A stretch of 64,000 nt of DNA from Brachyhypopomus gauderio (lineage: Eukaryota; Chordata; Actinopteri; Gymnotiformes; Hypopomidae): NCBI RefSeq assembly GCF_052324685.1, contig NC_135211.1, positions 51,473,682-51,537,681 of the forward strand, given 5' to 3'. Shown piece after piece: positions 52,028-61,618 of the stretch; within the stretch, counting starts at the first letter, position 1, and each line of letters begins with the position of its first letter. Under the pieces are notes generated by a model. It did not search any database. It had not been told where the DNA came from and saw nothing but the letters and a program-made list of their open reading frames with translations. The position numbers and the translations under genes are program-made.

Positions 52028-53180
52028 AGGGGAGGAGAGTAATGTGTGCACGCGCTTGTGCGCGTGTGAGGAGGCGGGAATTGTAGTCTCAGTTCTCCTA
52101 TAGAGAACAAAGCAACTAAAATGGCGCCGACTTTAAACAGTAGATCAGCGCGACTGTATGTTAATGAGCTCAGCTGGTTTATTCCAACCTGGTCAGAACA
52201 AAGAGTAATGGCGCTGGCTTAATAACTAAAAATTAATGTGGTGTGTCTGAGAATGGGGAAGACTACAAGTTGTCAATTAATCAGATAAATAAAAGATGGT
52301 GGCATGCACAGCAAAGAACTTTGTATATACAAATCTTGATGAAGATTATGAAAATAAAGTTAAACACATTCAGAATGTATTAACAGAAAACTTGGTTAAC
52401 TCTGCAGTTCAAGTAGCTTTGCCCTTCTATAAACTATGCCCAGCGGTAAGAGTCTCACGTGTTGAGGGTTTTGGGTGGTTTCCTCGTCCTCCCTGAATTC
52501 TCCTGGAATTAGGAGGGAATTTCCACCGCCAGCTCCTCGTTGATTAAATCGTTGATTAGATCGTGTGCTGGGGAATCGTCCAGGAATGAGAGTCTCGTTC
52601 ACGGTTTAACAACAGGGAATTGATCGCCTTTGTTTCAGTCCGTGTGGCCGCGTTAGCAAGCTTGATTGAAGTAGTTAGGTGAATCTGTTTCCGCGGTAAC
52701 GTTGATCGGTTGCTGGTTAGATTGCACCATAACTCGGGCTCGTTAATTAAGTAATAACAACTTTCAGCTGTTTGCTGTTAGTCGTTGCAAAGTTCGCGTG
52801 TTCTCAAAGAAAAACCGGAGAGAGAGAAATGACGGAGCCTCTCTTTAATAGGTCTAACCTCGGTGTCAGTCAAACCAGAGAGAGAGAGATGAATGGCTGT
52901 TCAGGGTATTTAAACACCTGAACTGTAGACACACCCTTACTTCCGTCAAAGCAAGCTTGTTCCATGTGTTGCCAGTGGTACTGCCACCTGCTGGTTTAGC
53001 ATGGTACCTACAGAGGTCAAAAACAAACTTAAACAAAGAAGCACATGGAACTAAACCAGGAAGCAAACCAAAAAAATTGAAGGCAGTTAGGCATCGTTAT
53101 GGTAACTGCAATGTTACAGGAGGGGCAACCTATAAATCATAAAGGTTTTGTGCTGGAATTTGTCAAGAACAGTCATATTA
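51440..53180. other. Region without recognised genes
   Basis: Contains a (TG)n microsatellite (about 51993-52024) and low-complexity AT stretches. No protein family recognised in any frame. Confidence 0.45.
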
Positions 53181-53236
53181 AAATTTACATTTAGGGCATT
53201 TAGCAGACGCTCTTATCCAGAGCGACTTGCAAAGTG
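53181..53236 (-). mobile_element. SINE tail fragment
   Basis: Contains 'gcagacgctcttatccagag', the common 3' tail of teleost tRNA-SINEs, also present at 59484-59672. Confidence 0.6.
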
Positions 53237-53908
53237 ATCAATGTCATTACCTAGGATTCCAAATAAACATAGGTTAAAACCTAAACAACAAAAATTTTTA
53301 ACTAGATAACTAGAAATGCAAATATCCATAGATAGATAAACATGCAATTTGCAGAACAAAGACAACAAGTGCTATCTGTGGTGTTAGTGTGCCATACTCA
53401 ACAAACATATTAGAGGTGTGCCAAAAAATCGATTCATATATCAAAAATCGATTCTCATTTACTATGATTCAGAATCGATTTTAAATGTCCCAAAATCGAT
53501 TCTAAGTCGTGGTGAAGTCTCACGTTACGTAATTACAAAATTACGCGAGACTTTACGCAGCATGTTCTGGGACACACTCATGCGCGGAAAAGGTTCAAAA
53601 CACATGGAGGAAAGAGATATTCAACCTGTCCGGTCTTCATTTATGGCAAAAATATGGGTTCATTTTGGTTTTTACCGAATGCCGGGGAATGCGGTGGGAG
53701 CGTTAATATAGAGAAGGGTGAGAAATAATATAGAGAAGGATGGACCCAAGTGCCGGCTCGCAAGATCAAGACGTTTGACACACGCCACATGTATTAGCGA
53801 GAGGGAAACGCGCACAGTGACCCGGAACGAACAAACAAAACAACACGGAAGACTCGATGCGCAAGAGAATAGAAACCAAAACCGTGAGGGCACGGAGTAA
53901 ATAGAAAC

Positions 53909-54845
53909 TGTCACACCTAGCTCCGCCCCCTTCCTGTCTGTCTGGCCTGGCTCCTCCTCCTCTGGTCTTCTCTGTTTAGTTCTGCCTGTTTTTGTTTCAT
54001 TGGTTTCAGCTGTTGCTTGTTTGAGTGTTCGATTAGGTTTGTATAAAGTCCTTGTGTTTTGGGTTTTCTTTGTGGGTCAATGTTATGTTTAAGTCTGAGT
54101 TTGTATTGCCGTGGTTTATGTTTCATTCTGACTCTTGCGAGTACTTCTGTTTGTATGTTTATGGGTAGTTTAGGTTTTGCGTGTGCTTCCGTGTCGAAGT
54201 GGTATGTTTTGCTTATGTTCGTATGCTTATGGATAAGTCTTGCCTGTACTTCTGTTTGTATGTATCCCTCTAGTCTTGCTTACCTTCAGTTTTTGAGTTT
54301 ATGATTCTAGGTCTCTCGTGCTTTGCTTTTGGTGTCGTTCTCCTTGTTAAAGTTTGTTGTGTGTACGTCGTTCAAGTTAGGTGTGTAAGGCGTGTTTTAG
54401 TTTCGTTGAGTTTCCAGTCGTTGTGTTTAAGTTTGCCTGGTGTTGTGGTTAGTGTCGGTCACATTGTCCTTATGTTATGTTCTAGCTGTGCGTGGTCCTG
54501 AGAGTTTGTGTTTAGTATCGTAGCCTACGTGTTCTTATGGTCTTCGTTTTTGTCTGTTCTGTTTATGTTTCGTGTTTTAGCTTCAGTATCTCTGTATTGC
54601 CTCTTGTTATGTTTTGATATGTTCGTCGTTATCTACACCTTGTAAATATAGTTGTTTTTGATTCCATATGGTTCTGTGTTGTGTTCTTCTGAGTATTTAG
54701 TAGTGTGTAGAATGCCACGCAAGAGTAGAGTGCTACGAACAAACACTAGGCAGTTAGCCAGTATGGCTACTGCCAGTAGTCTAGAGTCCCGCTCTCCAGC
54801 GCCAGTGCGTCCGCCCCATGATCACGTAACCCCCCCGACGTTACA
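53909..54845 (+). repeat. 5' LTR of element 3
   Basis: 937 bp, TGTCACACC...CGTTACA. The Gag start codon (54712) lies inside it. Confidence 0.9.
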
Positions 54846-57216
54846 GATTGACCCACCTGATCAGGACGCAGCGAGAGAGCGTGGGGTAGAGATCTACCCT
54901 TTACCTGAGGACCTGCTTGTGCGGATTAAACGGGGAGAGCCGTTTGAACTGCCTTCAGAAATACGTCCCCCGAATGTGTTTGATGGGGAAGGTCCCCTAG
55001 AAGGTTTTGTTCTCCAGAGCACTTTGTTTTTTGACTGTTTGCTCGGCCCACAACCTCCCGAGTTTCTTAAGGTTAGATACCTACTACAGTACCTGGAGGG
55101 GAAGGCCCTGCAATGGGCCGATCTTCTAATGTTATGGAGAGCCCATGAGATGGAGACTTTGGATGGGTTTTTCGGAATGCTTAGGGCTCGCTTTGGCAAG
55201 TACAATGCAGAGCATTGGACACATGACTGGTCCGACCCTGAGGAGGTAGCAGCCCGTAGGGCTGAACGGATCCTCAAGGCGACGCCAGCCGCCCAGCCTA
55301 CGCCTACGCCAGCCGCCCAGCCTACGCCTACGCCAGCCGCCCAGCCTACGCCTACACCAGCCGTCCAGGAGCGACTTGTGAGCGTACCCGAGGCCCAGGA
55401 GCGTCCTGTGAGCGTACCCGAGGCCCAGGAGTGACCTGTGAGCGTACCCGAGGCCCAGGAGCGTCCTGTGAGCGTACACGAGGCCCAGGAACGTCCTGTG
55501 AGCGTACCCGAGGCCCAGGAGCGTCCTGTGAGCGTACCCGAGGCTCAGGAGCGTCCTGTGAGCATACCCGAGGCCCAGGAGCGACCGGTGAGTGTTCCCG
55601 CAACCCTGGAGAGGTCTTCTGCGCCGGTTCCTGTCCCCGCGACCCAGGAGAGGTCGTCGGCGCCGGTTCCTGTCCCCGCGACCCAGGAGAGGTCGTCTGC
55701 GCCGGTTCCTGTCCCCGCGACCCAGGAGAGGTCGTCTGCGCCGGTTCCTGTCCCCGCGACCCAGGAGAGGTCGTCTGCGCCGGTTCCTGTCCCCGCGACC
55801 CAGGAGAGGTCGGCCGCGCCGGCGCCTGTTCCCGCTGCCCGGAGGTCGGCCGCGCCGGCGCCTGTTCCCGCTGCCCGGAGGTCGTCGCCGCCGGCGCCTG
55901 TTCCCGCTGCCCGGAGGTCGTCGCCGCCGGCGCCTGTTCCCGCTGGCCGGAGGTCGCCGCCGACGCCGGCGCCTGTTCCTGCTGCCCGGAGGGGGTCGCC
56001 GCCGCCGCCGGCGCCTGTTCCTGCTGCCCGGAGGGGGCCGCCGCCGCCGCCGCCTGTTCCTGCTGCCCGGAGGGGGTCGCCGCCGCCGCCTCCGCCTGTT
56101 CCTGCTGCCCGGAGGGGGTCGCCGCCGTTGCCGGCGCCTGTTCCTGCTGCCCGGAGGGGGTCACCGCCGTCGCCTCCGCCCGTTCCTGCTGCCCGGAGGG
56201 GGTCGCCGCCGTTGCCGGCGCCTGTTCCTGCTGCCCGGAGGGGGTCACCGCCGTCGCCTCCGCCCGTTCCTGCTGCCCGGAGGGGGTCGCCGCCTCCGCC
56301 CGTTCCTGCTGCCCGGAGGGGGTCGCCGCCGCCACCTCCGCCTGTTCCTGCTGCCCAGAGGGGGTCGCCGCCGCCGCCTGTTCCTGCTGCCCAGAGATGG
56401 TCGCCGCCGTTGTCGCCACCTGTTCCCGCTGCAGGGAGGTGGTCGTTGCCGCCCATCCCGGTGTCCTGCAAGGGGTCTTTGCCCGATCCTTGGACTACTA
56501 AGCCTGGGCCAGGACCTGCGCAGCCCATTCCCCCTACCCAGCCACAGGGACTGCTGGAGAGAGCCACCCAAGGGGACTATGACTGTGGCACAGGGGTTGA
56601 CATAACCCCCACAATGTGGGAACTCCTGGGACACATGGCCCACATGAGACTTTTGTTCTGGACTCCTGTCCCTGGTTATGTATTCGTACCAGTTCCTGTG
56701 ACCACCTATTGTTCCTCTGTCGTCTCTGTACCCGTGTCTGTTTCAGGTTCGTGTGTTTTTGTACCCTGTATGGTTCCGGTTCCTTGTCAGTTCGTTCAAC
56801 TCGTTCCCGTTCATGTATCTGTGGTTTTTCGTATACTCACCTCTGTGTTCTCCTGTTCCTCCGATCCGGTGTCTCCCCCCAGGTCTGCTACCGTACGTAC
56901 TTCTACCCCCTCTGACTGTTTGGCTGGTTCCTCATCCGCTCCCATGCACACGCCCGGTTTTGTTTCTGTTTCCACAGCCTCGCCTCCCGACATGCATCCA
57001 GCAGGATCCGGTTCATTCTTCGGCGATGTGCCGACAGTGTCCAGTGTCTCGCTTCCTTTCACTGCCCCTGTGTCCCCTGCCTCTTCCGTGTCTTCTACGT
57101 TTTGTTCTGGTCTTAGGTGTTCGCCAACTTCTGCATCTGGGCCTGCCTCCATGTTTTCTAGCTGGTGTCCTGGTTTCCGTGTTGTCCGTCCTGGTTTTGC
57201 CCCTGTTTCTACGTGA
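54712..57216 (+). pseudogene. Gag-like protein with proline-rich repeats, one in-frame stop
   Basis: One frame of 835 codons opens inside the 5' LTR (MPRKSRVLRTNTRQ), reads through the primer site as IDPP, and is interrupted only by TGA at 55432-55434, in a repeat where sister units read CGT or CGA (probable CpG decay). Residues about 80-190 look like a retrotransposon capsid (PPNVFDGEGPLEGF, LQYLEGKALQWADLL, LDGFFGMLRARFG). Then follow tandem repeats: AAQPTPTP, ERPVSVPEAQ, ERSSAPVPVPATQ, and PVPAARRGSPPP. The tail is rich in Val/Pro/Ser and ends at 57216. No zinc knuckle, protease or RT was seen. I infer an element that depends on a partner for reverse transcriptase and integrase. Confidence 0.7.
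55270..56460 (+). repeat. GC-rich coding minisatellites in the Gag proline-rich region
   Basis: Successive arrays of about 24, 30, 39 and 42-48 bp units (for example 'gaggtcgtctgcgccggtt' units). All unit lengths keep the frame. All three forward frames and two reverse frames are open for over 800 bp. Confidence 0.85.
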
Positions 57217-57278
57217 CTTGTTTTGTTTTCTTGTATGGTTTTTAAGCGCCCCGGAGTGGCGCTTTAGAGGGGGGGTTC

Positions 57279-58215
57279 TGTCACACCTAGCTCCGCCCCC
57301 TTCCTGTCTGTCTGGCCTGGCTCCTCCTCCTCTGGTCTTCTCTGTTTAGTTCTGCCTGTTTTTGTTTCATTGGTTTCAGCTGTTGCTTGTTTGAGTGTTC
57401 GTTTAGGTTTGTATAAAGTCCTTGTGTTTTGGGTTTTCTTTGTGGGTCAATGTTATGTTTAAGTCTGAGTTTGTATTGCCGTGGTTTATGTTTCATTCTG
57501 ACTCTTGCGAGTACTTCTGTTTGTATGTTTATGGGTAGTTTAGGTTTTGCGTGTGCTTCCGTGTCGAAGTGGTATGTTTTGCTTATGTTCGTATGCTTAT
57601 GGATAAGTCTTGCCTGTACTTCTGTTTGTATGTATCCCTCTAGTCTTGCTTACCTTCAGTTTTTGAGTTTATGATTCTAGGTCTCTCGTGCTTTGCTTTT
57701 GGTGTCGTTCTCCTTGTTAAAGTTTGTTGTGTGTACGTCGTTCAAGTTAGGTGTGTAAGGCGTGTTTTAGTTTCGTTGAGTTTCCAGTCGTTGTGTTTAA
57801 GTTTGCCTGGTGTTGTGGTTAGTGTCGGTCACATTGTCCTTATGTTATGTTCTAGCTGTGCGTGGTCCTGAGAGTTTGTGTTTAGTATCGTAGCCTACGT
57901 GTTCTTATGGTCTTCGTTTTTGTCTGTTCTGTTTATGTTTCGTGTTTTAGCTTCAGTATCTCTGTATTGCCTCTTGTTATGTTTTGATATGTTCGTCGTT
58001 ATCTACACCTTGTAAATATAGTTGTTTTTGATTCCATATGGTTCTGTGTTGTGTTCTTCTGAGTATTTAGTAGTGTGTAGAATGCCACGCAAGAGTAGAG
58101 TGCTACGAACAAACACTAGGCAGTTAGCCAGTATGGCTACTGCCAGTAGTCTAGAGTCCCGCTCTCCAGCGCCAGTGCGTCCGCCCCATGATCACGTAAC
58201 CCCCCCGACGTTACA
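57279..58215 (+). repeat. 3' LTR of element 3
   Basis: 937 bp, almost identical to the 5' LTR; followed by the GAAAC duplication. Confidence 0.9.
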
Positions 58216-59139
58216 GAAACAAAAAACCAATGTACAACGCGTGAAAAATAACACTCAACCGTAGTGAGACGGGAGGAAGAAACAAAATAACAACAGTAAC
58301 TAAAAAACAGCGCGGATAAATGCACCGCGAAAACGAAACCAAGGACACCAGCAGAAGTAACTGGCAAAAAACGCTGCAGCAAAATAAAACCCGGATAGGC
58401 AAAACGGATAGGAAGAAATACAGGATTGGGAAAACTTGAGATGAGTCAGGAAGCGAAGCATGAGCTACTCGAATAAGTAAAGAGAAAGCATAACAGAGAG
58501 AGGTGGCGAGACACCATTAAACGATAAGCAATCACAGAGAAAGCAGAGACTGGCTGAAAACGTACGGTTACGCCGGTTTAGTCTGGGACTGACTCTGGTG
58601 CCCCTAGCGACGGCTGGGGGAACTGCATCCGAGCCAGCCCTGACAGCTCGCAAAATGAAGCTCAAGAATTTTGGTAACAACAAAAACCATTTTATTTTAC
58701 CAAAGCTCTTAATTTTTGTTAATTAAATGTGAAAGACACTTAATTTTCTGTATTTGTCGTACTGTCTTGCAAAGCAGACATGCAGATCATGCAGATTTTA
58801 TAGACTGAAGCCGACATTTTTATAAATCAAATCGTTTTTTGAATCGAAAATCGTTTTGAATCGAAAATCGATTTTTGAATTGAATTGTGGCCCCGAAAAT
58901 CGGAATCGAATCGAATCGTGAGATAGTAAACGATTCCCACCCCTAAAACATATGAGTCTTCAGTTTATCTTCACGCTTTGACCATGTAGGGAGGGGCTAG
59001 TTTATTTTTGGCTTTGTAAGCAAGCATCAAGGTTTATATCTGAGCAGCAGTGAATTGACATGTGAGAACTTGGTGAGACTGAAGACCAGTCGTGCTGCAG
59101 CATTTTGAATCAGCCATAGAGGTCTGATGACCTGTAGAG

Positions 59140-60151
59140 TAGTGATGGGACATCTGAAGCTACGCTTCGAAGCGTGTACCGAGTAAAAAGGGGCGTGTCC
59201 GATGAAGCCCCGCTTCGGAGCTTGTGTTAGATTGAGCAAAATCACGTGATCAGCAACAAATGAGGCCTCGCATTACATCGGCCACGTCATTGCTTCATTT
59301 TGCGTATCGTTTTTCAAAATAAAAGCGCTACGAACCCTGTTGCTTCGTGTTGTAGAAGGTGGTTAAATTTAAAATCTGGAACGTTCTAAATTCTTTTTGT
59401 TTGATCAGGATGTACATTAGATTCACACATCAAAAACAGACTAAAAACCATTGGAAGAGGCAAACCTTATTTGTAATGTTAAAAACATTTTACATTTGGC
59501 AGACGCCCTTATCCAGAGCGACTTACATTTTATCTCATTTTTATATAAGTGAACAATTGAGGGTTAAGGGGCGCCTCAGTCATGGCCTCAGGTCTGGGAA
59601 TCGAACCCACGACCCTCCGGTTACAAGACCAGTTCCCTAACCACTTCCCTTCCCTAACCACCAGGCCATGACTACCAAACCAGATCTAGAACCCCCAAGA
59701 AGCAATTATTTTAAACACATTTTGTTTTTTTTTAAATCAGTTTCTAACTCAAAATATTCAGTCTGCCTCAACAACCACTCAATTCCCAATATAGTAAAGT
59801 ACAACATATCTTCATTGTCAAATACGTTCATGACATACAAGAAAACCCAACACAACCACTAATGGTCAAGGATTAGATTGGCTACAAATCATTTTAATAA
59901 TTAAAACATGACAATTAAGTATGATTTAATTGATTTTCCTGTTACTAAACATGAGTTTGATGGAAACTTTGTGACAATATTGCATTTACAAATTGTTGAA
60001 AGTATGATCCAACTGAATGACGAGGCTGTTACAGTTTCACCAGCAGATGTCACTAGTGAGTGATGAATGAAGCCTCGAGTAATGAACCTTTTTGCAAAGC
60101 AAAGGGTTGGAAAGCTTCATTGCTTCAAGAGGCTTCATTTGCCCATCACTA
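59140..60151. mobile_element. Non-autonomous hAT with nested SINE
   Basis: Exact duplications CTGTAGAG (59132-59139, 60152-60159) flank ends TAGTGATGGGACATC and, inward from the right, TAGTGATGGGCAAATG. Repeated 'gaagc' and 'cttcg' motifs occur near both ends. Contains a tRNA-SINE at 59484-59672. Confidence 0.9.
59484..59672 (-). mobile_element. tRNA-derived SINE
   Basis: On the minus strand it starts CATGGCCTGGTGGTTAGGG (A-box region), has a consensus tRNA B box GGTTCGATTCC near 59590-59605, and ends with the tail 'cgctctggataagggcgtct'. A 16-bp head duplication ('gttagggaaggg') is visible near 59640. It does not fold as a full tRNA. Confidence 0.75.
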
Positions 60152-60694
60152 CTGTAGAGGAAGAACCGCAAATGGGGAGTTGCAGTAGTTTAGCTTTGAG
60201 ATGACTAGAGACTGCACAAGCACCTGGGTAGCATCCTGTGTTACAAAGGGTCATATTCTCTGTATGTTGCAGAGGAGAAATCTGCAGGATGTGGTCAGGT
60301 TTGCAACATGTTGAGAAGAACAACTGGTTGTCCAAAGTTACACCCAGGCTTCAAGGTCTTTCTGATTGTGTTTACATGGGGTTCTGGAAAGAAACGGTGA
60401 GGACATTGTATGGGTTTGGGGTTCCTGGAATTTTTTTGATAGGGTTGAGCTTCAAGTGGTGAGTGGTCATCATGAATATCCACCAAGCATGAAGAAATAC
60501 GCCCAGAAACCTGGGTGTCAGAATATGGGAAAGAAAGAAATAGCTGAGTGTCATCAGAATAGCAATGACACGAGAAATCTTTCTCTGCTACAAATGTGTA
60601 GTGAAATTAAATAAATTTAAAAAGAATCAGCTAGGGAGATGTTTCATTGAACTTTTAACAAATGTTCAGGAATTCTTGTGTGTTTACAACTGGT

Positions 60695-60765
60695 CAGAAT
60701 CAGAATCAGAAATACTTTATTAATCCCCTGGGGGAAATTGCAATTGCAATTGGTCTGTTATATTA
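60695..60765. mobile_element. RTE/Rex3-type LINE 3' tail fragment
   Basis: 'cagaatcagaaatacttta' followed by 'taatcccctgggggaaatt' is a widespread fish LINE tail. Only the tail remains. Confidence 0.5.
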
Positions 60766-60917
60766 TGTCAAGCAGAAATGATTGTGAAATATAATGGAAA
60801 CTATTTTGTTAGTATGGGAATGTATAGCGTGTGAGTAGCAGTATAGTGATGACAGTGTGTGGAAAGACGGCTAATTTCATCTCCTTGCTCCACTTCTACA
60901 ATTCTCTCATATACAAG

Positions 60918-61545
60918 TGTGAGAGAAATTATTGATTATTGACTAATCATCATTGATTAGATCATGTTTAGTTAGATCATTATGAACTTTATGATTTAGG
61001 ACATGTCCATTCTGACTAAGCAGAAGGACTACAATAATGAAGTGGTGTGTTTCAGTGTAATCATGTACTTATGTTTAGTTCATATTATGCATGTGTGCTA
61101 TACGTGACCCAGGTCAGGGAGAGTGCTGAGGGTAAGAGCACTCTGTTAACTGGTAGTCACTAGGCTACTAGTCTTGGGTCATTTAGCTTTCTCTGTGTTC
61201 AACTGATACATCAGTTGCTTCCGCTAACTCTAGGGAAGTCCATATTAGGAGATACACACATGTGAGACAAAGTAGCCTGCTGGACGCTTATGTTTTGGAA
61301 CATGCTGTGCTAAAGATAACCTGCTGTTAGAACTGCTGAATTGTGTTTAAGATTGTATATAAGCAGGGGGACTGCCCCCCTGCCTTCAGAGTTGTCATGC
61401 TTGAATGAGACTCTCATGTCTGTGTCTGTCTTGTGTCTGTCTTGTATCTGTCTTTGTCCTATTTATATATATTTATATTTTTGTAATAAATTAATCATTT
61501 AACCACGTCTGAGTCCTCATCCATTTTCAGAAAATTTCCACGACA
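60918..61545 (+). mobile_element. Solo LTR of retroviral (ERV-like) type
   Basis: A 628-bp segment (TGTGAGAG...ACGACA) is flanked by the 4-bp duplication CAAG (60914-60917, 61546-61549), the length typical of gammaretrovirus-like ERVs. It has a TATATAAG box at 61357-61364 and AATAAA at 61485-61490, a plausible U3-R-U5 layout. It ends 73 bp before the stop codon of lectin gene 2, on the opposite strand. No internal viral gene is present. Confidence 0.6.
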
Positions 61546-61618
61546 CAAGTTTCACACCAAAAGATATTAAAAGTGCAAAGAAATGTTTTTAATCCTGTTC
61601 TTATCTGCAGATACAGAT

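Larger units (their letters stand above)
53909..58215 (+). mobile_element. LTR element 3: gag-only Tf1/sushi-type retrotransposon, very young
   Basis: Two 937-bp LTRs (53909-54845, 57279-58215) with one difference seen by eye (54032 A versus 57402 T) are flanked by GAAAC (53904-53908, 58216-58220). The self-complementary primer site is ATTGACCCAC (54847-54856), matching GTGGGTCAAT (54072-54081), 30 bp after TATAAAG (54042-54048). A purine tract (GAGGGGGGG) precedes the 3' LTR. The interior encodes a Gag-like protein with a very long proline-rich region; there is no protease, RT or integrase. Confidence 0.9.
53411..58945. mobile_element. hAT element interrupted by LTR element 3
   Basis: Exact duplications AAACATAT (53403-53410, 58946-58953) flank ends TAGAGGTGTGCC and, inward from the right, TAGGGGTGGGAATCG. 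Subterminal 'aaatcgatt' motifs repeat at both ends. About 1.2 kb without the insertion; no transposase recognised. Confidence 0.85.
58985..60310 (-). pseudogene. L2/CR1-type LINE RT fragment split by a hAT
   Basis: On the minus strand 59131-58990 encodes RPLWLIQNAAARLVFSLTKFSHV...LLLRYKP, the C-terminal motif preceding the LHWLPV box of L2/CR1 reverse transcriptases. The upstream part continues past 60160. Short and degenerate; interrupted by the hAT at 59140-60151. Confidence 0.55.

Noticed and set aside
52296..52496. 66-codon plus-strand frame in the gene-poor stretch
   Set aside because: No recognisable motif, splice context or homology by eye.
53718..53900. Small open frame before LTR element 3
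   Set aside because: Short, in hAT sequence, no similarity to known proteins.
55352..56567. Long minus-strand frames (340-355 codons) and alternative plus frames
   Set aside because: Products of GC-rich in-frame repeats opposite the Gag-like frame, which alone has upstream coding context.
59580..59672. tRNA gene
   Set aside because: B box and A-box-like head are present, but there is no cloverleaf and the unit continues into a SINE tail.
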